64,000 nt of DNA, from NCBI RefSeq assembly GCF_016518545.1, contig NZ_JACVTO010000018.1, positions 54,116-118,115 on the forward strand, read 5' to 3'. Source of the DNA: Pseudomonas sp. S30 (GTDB lineage Bacteria > Pseudomonadota > Gammaproteobacteria > Pseudomonadales > Pseudomonadaceae). The stretch's first letter is position 1; every line of letters starts with the position of its first letter. Shown here in pieces: positions 56,961 to 64,000 of this stretch. The translations under genes and the position numbers were made by a program. The notes under the pieces are model-generated. The model did no database searches, was not told the origin of the DNA, and worked only from the letters and a program-made list of their open reading frames with translations.

Positions 56961-57461
56961 TCAGGCAGCTGCGGCTTCTTTCTGGTCGCGCAGAGCAGCC
57001 AGGGTACGGGCCAGCTTGCTGGTTGCACCTTGGATCACGCTCATCAGCTGTGCGATGGCCTCGTCGCGAGTTGGCAGGGTCGCCAGCACGTCGATCTGGT
57101 TAGCGGCAAGGAACTTGCCGTCGAACGCAGCTGCCTTGATCTCGAACTTGTCCTGACCCTTGGCGAACTCCTTGAACAGACGGGCAGCAGCGCCCGGGTG
57201 CTCGTTGGAGAAAGCGATCAGGGTCGGGCCAGTGAAGGCGTCGTTGAGGACACTGAATTCAGTGTCGGCAACAGCGCGCTTGAGCAGGGTGTTACGTACG
57301 ACACGTACGTACACGCCGGCTTCACGAGCCTCTTTACGGAGTCCGGTCATTGCGCCTACAGTCACACCACGGGCATCGGCCACGACAGCGGACAGAGCGA
57401 CTTTGGCAGCCTCGTTGACTTCAGCGACGATGGCCTTCTTGTCTTCGAGTTTAATTGCCAC
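56961..57461 (-). CDS. rplJ: 50S ribosomal protein L10
   Basis: The 166-residue stalk-base protein is read from GTG 57461 behind AGGAGT (seven bases), giving the family start MAIKLEDKKAIVAEVNEAAK; the longer ATG frame runs through the leader. L10 binds L11-region 23S rRNA and carries L7/L12 dimers. In E. coli the L10-L12 complex represses its own leader; a structured 200-base gap precedes the gene here. Confidence 0.96.
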   Translation of the reverse strand: MAIKLEDKKAIVAEVNEAAKVALSAVVADARGVTVGAMTGLRKEAREAGVYVRVVRNTLLKRAVADTEFSVLNDAFTGPTLIAFSNEHPGAAARLFKEFAKGQDKFEIKAAAFDGKFLAANQIDVLATLPTRDEAIAQLMSVIQGATSKLARTLAALRDQKEAAAA

Positions 57462-57665
57462 GGGTTTACTCCTGGTTTCTACCGTTTCATCTGGCCGGGG
57501 CCGGATGTCGTTTTGGTGTCTGATTCGCGAGCGAATCGGGAGCACCATCTGCGTAGGCTTGGGTTTTAAGACTTGCGCCGCCTACGGTCTTGGATAGCCC
57601 CCGCCAGGCAGGGACCCCAATCTTGTTGCAGTCGGCGCGCTCCAGAGGACCGCGCCGACCTGGTG
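57462..57665 (-). promoter_or_regulatory. Candidate L10 autoregulatory leader (rplA-rplJ gap)
   Basis: This 204-base gap contains three inverted repeats: GTCGGCGCG/CGCGCCGAC (57631-57659), CGTAGGC/GCCTACG (57551-57585 region) and GATTCG/CGAATC (57522-57537). Its place fits the L10-L12 binding leader. No consensus was verified. Confidence 0.5.
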
Positions 57666-58361
57666 TTACACGTCCAGCGAGCTTTGATCGATGATCAGAC
57701 CTGGGCCCATGGTGGTGCTCAGGGTGACGCGCTTGACGTAGATACCTTTCGACGAAGCCGGCTTGATACGCTTGAGGTCAGCGATCAGGGCCTCGACGTT
57801 CTCCTTCAGCTTGCCGGCTTCGAAGCCGATCTTGCCGACGGAGGTGTGGATGATACCGTTCTTGTCGGTACGGTAGCGAACCTGACCAGCCTTGGCGTTC
57901 TTCACGGCTGTGGCTACGTCTGGGGTCACGGTACCGACTTTCGGGTTAGGCATCAGGCCGCGAGGACCGAGAACCTGACCCAACTGGCCAACAACGCGCA
58001 TGGCATCCGGAGATGCGATGACGACGTCATAGTTCAGGTCGCCGCCTTTCATTTCGGCAGCCAGGTCGTCCATGCCCACGCGGTCTGCGCCGGCAGCCAG
58101 AGCGGCCTCGGCAGCAGGGCCCTGGGTGAAGACGGCAACGCGAACGGTCTTGCCAGTGCCGTGTGGCAGCACGGTAGCGCTACGTACGACCTGGTCGGAT
58201 TTACGCGGGTCAACGCCCAGGTTCACGGCGATGTCGAACGACTCGACGAACTTGGCAGCCGGCAGCGAAGCCAGCAGGGTTGCAGCTTCTTCGAAGCCGT
58301 AGGCCTTGCCTGCTTCGATTTTTTCGGCGATAGCCTTTTGGCGCTTGGTCAGCTTAGCCAT
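57666..58361 (-). CDS. rplA: 50S ribosomal protein L1
   Basis: The 231-residue L1-stalk protein has the signature MRVVGQLGQVLGPRGLMPNP and the N-terminal FEEAATLLASLPAAKFVESF. It controls E-site tRNA release and in E. coli represses the rplKA mRNA. Its ATG shares one base with the rplK stop (TGATG). Confidence 0.98.
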   Translation of the reverse strand: MAKLTKRQKAIAEKIEAGKAYGFEEAATLLASLPAAKFVESFDIAVNLGVDPRKSDQVVRSATVLPHGTGKTVRVAVFTQGPAAEAALAAGADRVGMDDLAAEMKGGDLNYDVVIASPDAMRVVGQLGQVLGPRGLMPNPKVGTVTPDVATAVKNAKAGQVRYRTDKNGIIHTSVGKIGFEAGKLKENVEALIADLKRIKPASSKGIYVKRVTLSTTMGPGLIIDQSSLDV

Positions 58362-58792
58362 TACACACCCTCCACGTTCAGGCCCATGCTGCGGGCAGAG
58401 CCAGCGATGGTGCGCACAGCAGCGTCCAGGTCAGCGGAAGTCAGGTCGGCCTGCTTGGCCTTCGCGATCTCTTCGAGCTGGGCGCGGGTAACGGTACCGA
58501 CCTTGACGGTGTTCGGACGAGCCGAACCACTGGTCAGGCCAGCAGCTTTCTTCAGCAGAACCGAGGCAGGGGTGCTCTTGGTCTCGAAGGTGAAGCTACG
58601 GTCACTGTAGACAGTGATGATCACGGGAGTCGGCAGGCCGGCTTCCTGGCCCTGAGTACGGGCGTTGAAGGCCTTGCAGAATTCCATGATGTTCACGCCG
58701 TGCTGACCCAGTGCTGGGCCGACGGGTGGGCTTGGGTTGGCCTGGCCGGCCTTTACTTGCAGCTTGATGTAAGCCTGAATCTTCTTAGCCAT
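58361..58792 (-). CDS. rplK: 50S ribosomal protein L11
   Basis: The 143-residue protein has the Pro-rich PSPPVGPALGQHGVNIMEFC N-terminal domain and the C-terminal rRNA-binding domain (RSMGLNVEGV end). It forms the GTPase-associated centre and is needed for RelA activation and thiostrepton binding. A clear terminator separates it from nusG, so it should have its own promoter. Confidence 0.98.
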   Translation of the reverse strand: MAKKIQAYIKLQVKAGQANPSPPVGPALGQHGVNIMEFCKAFNARTQGQEAGLPTPVIITVYSDRSFTFETKSTPASVLLKKAAGLTSGSARPNTVKVGTVTRAQLEEIAKAKQADLTSADLDAAVRTIAGSARSMGLNVEGV

Positions 58793-58863
58793 GAGCTACT
58801 CCAAAATCGGGTTCGAACGCCTGTTAGCTCCCCGGATGACTTGCGTTTTATCCCAGTGACGAC

Positions 58864-58893
58864 AAAACCCCGCAGCACTAAGGGCTGCGGGGT
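58864..58893 (-). terminator. nusG terminator
   Basis: ACCCCGCAGC (58867-58876) pairs perfectly with GCTGCGGGGT (58884-58893), and the minus strand continues TTTTGTC. It lies 20 bases after the nusG stop. Confidence 0.85.
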
Positions 58894-58912
58894 AGCGGGA
58901 TGCGTCGCTCAG

Positions 58913-59446
58913 TTAGACCTTCTCGACCTGACTGAACTCGAGCTCCACCGGAGTGGAGCGACCGAAAATGAGCACTGCGACCTGCAGGCGGCTCTTCTCG
59001 TAGTTGACCTCTTCGACGCTACCATTGAAGTCTGCGAACGGACCATCAATGACACGAACCACTTCACCCGGCTCGAACAGCGTCTTCGGCTTGGGCTTGT
59101 CACTGCCGTCGGCGACGCGACGCAGGATGGCCTCAGCCTCTTTATCGGTGATCGGCGCAGGCTTGTCTGCAGTACCACCGATGAAACCCATGACTCGAGG
59201 GGTGTCCTTGACCAAGTGCCAAGTCCCTTCGTTCATGTCCATTTGCACCAGGACGTAACCCGGGAAGAACTTACGCTCACTCTTGCGCTTCTGGCCATTG
59301 CGCATTTCGACGACCTCTTCGGTCGGAACGAGAATCTCGCCGAACCCGTCTTCCATGCCTGCCAGCTTTACGCGCTCGATGAGGGAGCGCATGACATGCT
59401 TCTCGTAACCCGAGTAAGCATGCACAACATACCAACGCTTAGCCAC
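58913..59446 (-). CDS. nusG: Transcription termination/antitermination factor NusG
   Basis: The 177-residue protein has an NGN domain (WYVVHAYSGYEKHVMRSLIE) that binds the RNA polymerase clamp and a C-terminal KOW domain (FEPGEVVRVIDGPFADFNGS) that binds Rho or S10. It follows secE by 9 bases. Confidence 0.98.
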   Translation of the reverse strand: MAKRWYVVHAYSGYEKHVMRSLIERVKLAGMEDGFGEILVPTEEVVEMRNGQKRKSERKFFPGYVLVQMDMNEGTWHLVKDTPRVMGFIGGTADKPAPITDKEAEAILRRVADGSDKPKPKTLFEPGEVVRVIDGPFADFNGSVEEVNYEKSRLQVAVLIFGRSTPVELEFSQVEKV

Positions 59447-59455
59447 GAGACACCC

Positions 59456-59824
59456 TTAGCCAACAATCAAGGAAACCAACCACCCGAGCAGGGAATCAAG
59501 ACCCCACAACAGCAGCGCCATGACGAGCACCACAGCCACAACGATCAACGTGGTCTGGGTAGTCTCCTGGCGGGTTGGCCACACGACTTTACGGATCTCG
59601 GCACGAGCTTCCTTCGCCAGCGTAAAGAACGACTTGCCCTTGGCGGTCTGCAAGGCGACGAAGCCTGCGACAGCAGCCAGAGCGAGCAGCGCGAGAACGC
59701 GGTACAGGATAGGAGCGGCGGAATAGTACTGGTTACCCACCACACCCACGACCACCAATACAACGACAGCCAGCCACTTGAACAGGTCGAAACGCGATTC
59801 TTGGGCTTCAGTTTTGGGAGTCAT
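59456..59824 (-). CDS. secE: Protein translocase subunit SecE
   Basis: The 122-residue protein has three membrane segments, the gammaproteobacterial long form (LAVVVLVVVGVVGNQYYSAA, the following LALLALAAVAGFVAL, and the essential last helix VVAVVLVMALLLWGLDSLLG). The conserved cytoplasmic RAEIRKVVWPTRQETTQTTL amphipathic helix clamps SecY. It follows tRNA-Trp by 43 bases. Confidence 0.97.
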   Translation of the reverse strand: MTPKTEAQESRFDLFKWLAVVVLVVVGVVGNQYYSAAPILYRVLALLALAAVAGFVALQTAKGKSFFTLAKEARAEIRKVVWPTRQETTQTTLIVVAVVLVMALLLWGLDSLLGWLVSLIVG

Positions 59825-59867
59825 CGGGAGGATCCTGTAAGAAGAAAGCCAATCACACCGAGGTGAA

Positions 59868-59943
59868 TGGCAGGTCAGGAGGGAATCGAACCCCCAACCT
59901 ACGGTTTTGGAGACCGTCGCTCTGCCAATTGAGCTACTGACCT
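59868..59943 (-). tRNA. tRNA-Trp (anticodon CCA)
   Basis: The minus strand gives acceptor AGGTCAG, D loop AGCTCAATTGGCAGAGC, anticodon loop CTCCAAA and TPsiC GGTTCGATTCC, with CCA encoded; 76 nucleotides. It lies between tufB and secE as in E. coli. Confidence 0.97.
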
Positions 59944-59954
59944 TTAACGCTGTA

Positions 59955-59980
59955 TCAGGCCGGCCATTATGCCGGCCTGA
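59955..59980 (-). other. Perfect hairpin between tufB and tRNA-Trp
   Basis: TCAGGCCGGC (59955-59964) pairs with GCCGGCCTGA (59971-59980), six-base loop. No T tract follows, so it more likely marks the tufB 3' end or a processing site for tRNA-Trp than a full terminator. Confidence 0.55.
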
Positions 59981-59998
59981 TCGAGATAAATCAACTAC

Positions 59999-61192
59999 TT
60001 ATTCAATAATCTTCGCTACGACGCCGGCGCCGACGGTACGACCGCCTTCACGGATGGCGAAGCGCAGACCGTCTTCCATCGCGATGGTCTTGATCAGGGT
60101 GACAGTCATCTGAATGTTGTCACCTGGCATTACCATCTCAACGCCTTCCGGCAGTTCGCAGTTACCGGTCACGTCAGTGGTACGGAAGTAGAACTGAGGA
60201 CGGTAGCCTTTGAAGAACGGCGTGTGACGGCCGCCTTCTTCTTTGGACAGCACGTAGACTTCTGCGGTGAACTTGGTGTGCGGCTTGACCGAACCCGGCT
60301 TGACCAGAACCTGGCCACGCTCGACGTCGTCACGCTTGGTACCACGCAGCAGAACGCCGCAGTTCTCGCCAGCACGACCTTCGTCCAGCAGCTTGCGGAA
60401 CATCTCAACACCGGTGCAGGTGGTGGTGGTGGTGTCACGCAGACCAACGATTTCCAGGGCGTCCTGAACGCGGACGATGCCACGCTCGATACGGCCGGTC
60501 ACAACGGTACCGCGACCCGAGATCGAGAACACGTCTTCGATCGGCATCAGGAACGGCTGGTCGATTGCACGAACTGGCTCAGGGATGTAGGCATCCAGAG
60601 TCTCTACCAGCTTCTTGACAGCGGTAGTGCCCATTTCGTTGTCGTCTTTGCCTTCCAGCGCCATACGAGCCGAACCGATGATGATCGGGGTGTCGTCGCC
60701 TGGGAAGTCGTAGGTGGACAGCAGGTCGCGAACTTCCATCTCGACCAGTTCCAGCAGCTCGGCGTCGTCTACCAGGTCAGCCTTGTTCAGGAAGACCACG
60801 ATGTACGGAACGCCAACCTGACGCGACAGCAGGATGTGCTCACGGGTTTGCGGCATCGGACCATCGGCGGCCGAGCACACCAGGATCGCGCCGTCCATCT
60901 GCGCAGCACCGGTGATCATGTTCTTCACGTAGTCAGCGTGACCTGGGCAGTCGACGTGAGCGTAGTGACGAATGTTCGAGTTGTACTCGACGTGCGCGGT
61001 GTTGATGGTGATACCGCGTGCTTTTTCTTCCGGAGCCGAGTCGATCTTGTCGAACTCGACGACTGCCGAACCGAAGACTTCGGAGCAGACGCGAGTCAGA
61101 GCTGCGGTCAGAGTGGTCTTACCGTGGTCAACGTGGCCGATGGTGCCGACGTTGACGTGGGGAAGGGAACGATCAAACTTTTCCTTAGCCAT
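59999..61192 (-). CDS. tufB: Elongation factor Tu, copy 2
   Basis: The 397-residue protein is identical to the str-operon copy. The start at 61192 (MAKEKFDRSL) follows GGAGGA; 16 upstream in-frame residues are not part of the family. It is co-transcribed with the three upstream tRNA genes and tRNA-Trp, the classical tufB arrangement. The coding DNA matches copy 1 apart from about five synonymous changes in the last six codons and two near the start. Confidence 0.98.
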   Translation of the reverse strand: MAKEKFDRSLPHVNVGTIGHVDHGKTTLTAALTRVCSEVFGSAVVEFDKIDSAPEEKARGITINTAHVEYNSNIRHYAHVDCPGHADYVKNMITGAAQMDGAILVCSAADGPMPQTREHILLSRQVGVPYIVVFLNKADLVDDAELLELVEMEVRDLLSTYDFPGDDTPIIIGSARMALEGKDDNEMGTTAVKKLVETLDAYIPEPVRAIDQPFLMPIEDVFSISGRGTVVTGRIERGIVRVQDALEIVGLRDTTTTTCTGVEMFRKLLDEGRAGENCGVLLRGTKRDDVERGQVLVKPGSVKPHTKFTAEVYVLSKEEGGRHTPFFKGYRPQFYFRTTDVTGNCELPEGVEMVMPGDNIQMTVTLIKTIAMEDGLRFAIREGGRTVGAGVVAKIIE

Positions 61193-61272
61193 CGATACAG
61201 TCCTCCGCAGAAGAAAATAGTCATTACACTGATAAAACAAAGGCAGATATTTTCATATCTGCCTTGTCTGAA

Positions 61273-61348
61273 TGGAGCTCTTGAGCGGACTTGAACCGCT
61301 GACCTCACCCTTACCAAGGGTGTGCTCTACCAACTGAGCTACAAGAGC
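61273..61348 (-). tRNA. tRNA-Thr (anticodon GGU)
   Basis: Minus-strand acceptor GCTCTTGT, anticodon loop TTGGTAA, TPsiC GGTTCAAGTCC and encoded CCA; 76 nucleotides. It is 80 bases upstream of tufB in the same transcript. Confidence 0.97.
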
Positions 61349-61376
61349 GAAACACTTTGTGCAATAACAGCAAACT

Positions 61377-61450
<74 letters not shown>

Positions 61451-61474
61451 GGAGCTTGCGGCTCTCGCTGAAAC

Positions 61475-61558
61475 TGGTGGAGGGAGAAGGATTCGAACCT
61501 TCGAAGCTCTCGCAACGGATTTACAGTCCGTCCCCTTTGGCCGCTCGGGAATCCCTCC
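61475..61558 (-). tRNA. tRNA-Tyr (anticodon GUA)
   Basis: Minus-strand acceptor GGAGGGA, anticodon loop CTGTAAA, a long class II variable arm, TPsiC GGTTCGAATCC and encoded CCA; 84 nucleotides. It is the first gene after the promoter at 61572-61600. Confidence 0.97.
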
Positions 61559-61571
61559 GGATGTGGCCGGC

Positions 61572-61600
61572 ATTCTATGTGGCTGCCGCCCTATCGTCAA
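61572..61600 (-). promoter_or_regulatory. Promoter of the tRNA-tufB operon
   Basis: On the minus strand TTGACG (61600-61595) and TAGAAT (61577-61572) with 17-base spacing. An A/T-rich stretch upstream (61601-61620) could be an UP element and the GC-rich start region (GCCGGCC) resembles a stringent discriminator. The start near 61565 is a few bases before tRNA-Tyr. Confidence 0.85.
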
Positions 61601-61701
61601 GCATTTTTTTCAATTAAATCTGAAAGTTAGCTGCTTTGACGACGCTTGCGGTCCGACCAAGTCACTGGTGTTCCCTGCGAAGCGGGCGCCATTCTATCAA
61701 T

Positions 61702-62127
61702 CTATTCAGCAGTTGCAATACCCTGGCAGAAAATAATTTTGTGCTTCAAGTCCTTGAAATCACTGGCAAGAGTGGACAGCACACTGTCGTCCAGCAAGCG
61801 CTCACTGTCAGCGCTGACTTTCAGCCACAAACCATCGGCGCCTGGTAACTGACCCTGAACACGCTGGGTGTCGATATCCAGACTCAGGAGCCGTTGGCGC
61901 AGCGCATCCAGCTGGTCGGCATTGTTTACCCCGCCCACCACAAGGCACTCGTCCTGACGGCGAGCGGGCGCCTGAGCTCCCGTTTCCTTGAGCAGACGGA
62001 TCTCTTGCTGGCTCCCCTTGTAGAGCGAAAGGGGAGCGATCTCCTTGATCCGCAGCGGCGCCGCTTGCTGGTGCCAGAGGTAGTACGTGACGTTGAGCAC
62101 CAGCAGCAACAGGAACAACCAACGCAT
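61702..62127 (-). CDS. Membrane-anchored SPOR-like protein
   Basis: The 141-residue protein starts at ATG 62127 after GAGG. An N-terminal hydrophobic anchor (MRWLFLLLLVLNVTYYLW) precedes a periplasmic region; residues about 60-105 (ECLVVGGVNNADQLDALRQR then LLSLDIDTQRV) resemble a SPOR peptidoglycan-binding repeat. It lies 7 bases after coaX, forming a birA-coaX-SPOR unit found in other pseudomonads. The function is unknown; a cell-wall or division role would be inference. Confidence 0.75.
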   Translation of the reverse strand: MRWLFLLLLVLNVTYYLWHQQAAPLRIKEIAPLSLYKGSQQEIRLLKETGAQAPARRQDECLVVGGVNNADQLDALRQRLLSLDIDTQRVQGQLPGADGLWLKVSADSERLLDDSVLSTLASDFKDLKHKIIFCQGIATAE

Positions 62128-62134
62128 AGGCACC

Positions 62135-62884
62135 TCAACTCAACGGGCAGGCAATGGCCAAGCCGACGAAGACCAGATCAGGCACGACACGGGCACCCGG
62201 TACGGAAGCCTCGACCAGTGGCGCGTCGCCACCCGCCAGGAACACACTGAAGGCATCGCCCCACAGCTCGCGGGCCTGGTCGACCTGGGTCCTGGCGAAG
62301 CCCTGGAGCATGAGCACGCAGCCGCGCTCCACCGCTTCGACCGTCGAGCGCCCAGGCAGAAGACTGGTCAAGGCCCGCTCCGCCGAGGCGTCATCATAAC
62401 GAATACGTCGGGTGTGAGTGCGCAGCTGACTGCGCATCAATGGCATGCCCGGGCAGATATAGCCGCCCAGGTGCTCACCGTCGGCGGCGACGAAATCGGC
62501 CTTCGCTGCGGTGCCGAAATCCATCACCAGGCATGCACCTTGGGCGAGGTGATACGCACCCAGCGCCGCCAGCCAGCGATCCATGCCCAAGCGCTGGTAT
62601 TCCTGGTAGCCATTGCGCACCCCAGCCATCGCCGTCACTGGATGGGCCACCTGAACCAGCACCCCGAATGCCCGCCTGAGCGCATCGACCAGCCCTTCGG
62701 TTTCTTCTTCGCTGCGCACACTGACCATTCGGGCTCCGTGCAGCCCAGGACAGGACAGCGCAGCGACTTGCTCGATGAGTGCCTGATCGGAATCGACGAT
62801 ACCCCCGCCGACGATCAGCGCGTCGCTTGTTTGAATCACCCGCCATTTGATGAAGCTGTTGCCGCAGTCGAGCTCAAGAATCAT
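62135..62884 (-). CDS. coaX: Type III pantothenate kinase
   Basis: The 249-residue enzyme phosphorylates pantothenate, the first step of coenzyme A synthesis. The ASKHA-fold phosphate motifs are ELDCGNSFIKWR at the N terminus and VMDFGTAAKADFV in the middle; the GGYICPGMPLMRSQL segment is also typical. Start 62884 (ATG) follows GAGG and overlaps the birA stop by 11 bases. Pseudomonads use this form instead of CoaA. Confidence 0.95.
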   Translation of the reverse strand: MILELDCGNSFIKWRVIQTSDALIVGGGIVDSDQALIEQVAALSCPGLHGARMVSVRSEEETEGLVDALRRAFGVLVQVAHPVTAMAGVRNGYQEYQRLGMDRWLAALGAYHLAQGACLVMDFGTAAKADFVAADGEHLGGYICPGMPLMRSQLRTHTRRIRYDDASAERALTSLLPGRSTVEAVERGCVLMLQGFARTQVDQARELWGDAFSVFLAGGDAPLVEASVPGARVVPDLVFVGLAIACPLS

Positions 62885-63833
62885 CACGCAACCTCAAACC
62901 TAGCTCGCCGCCACTGAAGCTCTTTTCAACACCGTCGACCTCCAGGCGCAGACCGCCCTGGCCATCCACACCCAACACGATGCCCTCGATGTTCTGGCTC
63001 CCCGCAATCAGCAACACCTTGCGACCCTGCCAGAGGTGGGCACGCTCCCATTCCTCTTTGAATGCCAGGAAACCACCCTGCTGATGGCGAGCGAACTCAT
63101 GCTGCAGCTGCTCACCCAGCCTTGCCACGAGAAGATTACGATCAACGAGCTCGCCCAGCTCCCGCCGCATCGAGGTCCACTGCTGATCGACCTGATCGTT
63201 GTGCTGCATGTTCACGTTGATGCCGATACCTACCACCAGATGACACACGTCAGCGGGATCACCAACCAACTCCAGGAGGATTCCGGAAATTTTCCTGTTG
63301 CCGATGAGTACATCGTTAGGCCACTTGAGCCCAACCTGTTTCACCCCGAAAGCCTGCAGGACGCGCATGACCGCCAACCCGACGACCAGACTCAAGCCTT
63401 CGAGCTGACGCATCCCTCCCTCCACCCGTAGTACCAGACTGTAGTAGAGGTTATCGCCAAACGGACTGATCCATTGCCGTCCTCGGCGCCCTCGCCCTGA
63501 GCTCTGCCGCTCGGCCAATACCACGAAAGGCGCAGCCTGGCCCATCGCCACACAACGCAACGCCTCGGCATTGGTGGAGTCCAGCGTGTCGTGAATGCGA
63601 ACTGGCCACGCGCCAGTTGCGGAGCTCGCAGCAATCGCAGACGCCTCGAGCAGGCTCAAGGGAGTCGCGAGCCGGTAGCCACGACCTTTCACCTTGTGAA
63701 TGACCAGGCTCAACTCCGTTTCGAGGTGCTGCAGCTGCTTCCATACTGCGCTACGGCTCACCCCCAAGGCGTGCCCCAGGGCCTGGCCGGAATGAAACCG
63801 CCCATCCTTGAGGAGATTCAACAACTTCAGCAT
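62874..63833 (-). CDS. birA: Biotin operon repressor / biotin-[acetyl-CoA-carboxylase] ligase
   Basis: The 319-residue bifunctional protein has an N-terminal winged helix (FHSGQALGHALGVSRSAVWK, residues 13-32) and the catalytic domain with the biotinyl-AMP loop GRGRRGRQWISP and KWPNDVLIGNRKISGILLEL. The C-terminal SH3-like domain is intact. It activates and attaches biotin to AccB and represses biotin genes when in holo form. It is the first gene of the birA-coaX-SPOR unit. Confidence 0.97.
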   Translation of the reverse strand: MLKLLNLLKDGRFHSGQALGHALGVSRSAVWKQLQHLETELSLVIHKVKGRGYRLATPLSLLEASAIAASSATGAWPVRIHDTLDSTNAEALRCVAMGQAAPFVVLAERQSSGRGRRGRQWISPFGDNLYYSLVLRVEGGMRQLEGLSLVVGLAVMRVLQAFGVKQVGLKWPNDVLIGNRKISGILLELVGDPADVCHLVVGIGINVNMQHNDQVDQQWTSMRRELGELVDRNLLVARLGEQLQHEFARHQQGGFLAFKEEWERAHLWQGRKVLLIAGSQNIEGIVLGVDGQGGLRLEVDGVEKSFSGGELGLRLRDDS

Positions 63834-63956
63834 GCCAGTCTCGACTTGGAATTAGGCTGGCATGATAGCCACGGGCTGCCGGATTGCATAGGAAAAGGGC
63901 CTGATCAGGCCAGAGCAATCGCTCTCTGAGGACGGGTTTTTGATCGCCGAAAAGAC

Positions 63957-63990
63957 AAAACCCCTACCTGCGCGAGCAGATAGGGGTTTT
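63957..63990 (-). terminator. Strong terminator upstream of birA
   Basis: AAAACCCCTA (63957-63966) pairs with TAGGGGTTTT (63981-63990), with an inner CTGC-GCGA-GCAG helix. The minus strand continues GTCTTTTC. In related genomes an rRNA operon ends just upstream of birA, so this may be its terminator; the rRNA genes themselves are outside the window. Confidence 0.8.
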
Positions 63991-64000
63991 GCGGAATGAA

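Noticed and set aside
58793..58863. Promoter for rplK
   Set aside because: GATAAA with an upstream TG is present but no -35 at acceptable spacing; not strong enough to list as a feature.

Overview
This window is a high-GC gammaproteobacterial chromosome segment, almost certainly from a Pseudomonas of the P. putida group. The gene order oprG - epimerase - selenoprotein formate dehydrogenase/selAB - poxB - ssb - MFS - uvrA - bacterioferritin - katA - rplQ ... tufB - tRNAs - coaX - birA matches what I remember of P. putida genomes. The proteins read as typical Pseudomonas orthologues. No phage, insertion sequence or CRISPR array was seen.

Left part (1-24.3 kb), mixed accessory and metabolic genes: the end of an FtsX-type ABC permease with a DUF3299 periplasmic protein (a pair associated with zinc limitation in P. 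aeruginosa), the OmpW-family porin oprG behind a near-perfect ANR/FNR class II promoter, a coupled pair of SDR sugar-nucleotide enzymes, an alpha/beta hydrolase, an XRE regulator, an AGCS amino-acid:cation symporter and a cytoplasmic asparaginase. Then comes a compact selenocysteine cassette on the minus strand: fdoG (in-frame UGA plus SECIS hairpin), fdoH, fdoI, fdhE, selA, selB and the tRNA-Sec gene. Its promoter also carries an ANR-like box at the class II position. Next are a GH18 endoglycosidase resembling the catalytic domain of EndoS, poxB, a stretch of decayed gene fragments (20.9-21.45 kb), a lower-GC membrane ORF, ssb and a YajR-like MFS gene.

Middle (24.3-29.5 kb): uvrA with a TTG start, a heme-ligand-less bacterial ferritin (FtnA type) and katA.

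Right part (29.5-63.9 kb), one long minus-strand information-processing block. In transcription order it holds tRNA-Tyr, tRNA-Gly, tRNA-Thr, tufB, tRNA-Trp, secE, nusG / rplKAJL rpoBC / rpsL rpsG fusA tufA / S10 - spc - alpha ribosomal operons to rpoA and rplQ. Upstream of the tRNAs lie birA, coaX and a SPOR-like gene. Sequence inspection suggests the block is divided by hairpins, several followed directly by a recognisable sigma70 promoter (tufA|rpsJ, rpsN|rpsH, rpmJ|rpsM, rpoC|rpsL). It is therefore probably a chain of transcription units rather than one operon. The rpsN-rpsH gap, with hairpin, promoter and a second U-tract hairpin in about 80 bases, is the oddest of these.

The most unusual items are the EndoS-like GH18 protein, the regulatory layout inside the ribosomal super-operon, the paired ANR promoters, the SDR-like protein lacking its catalytic Tyr/Lys, and the gene graveyard beside poxB.
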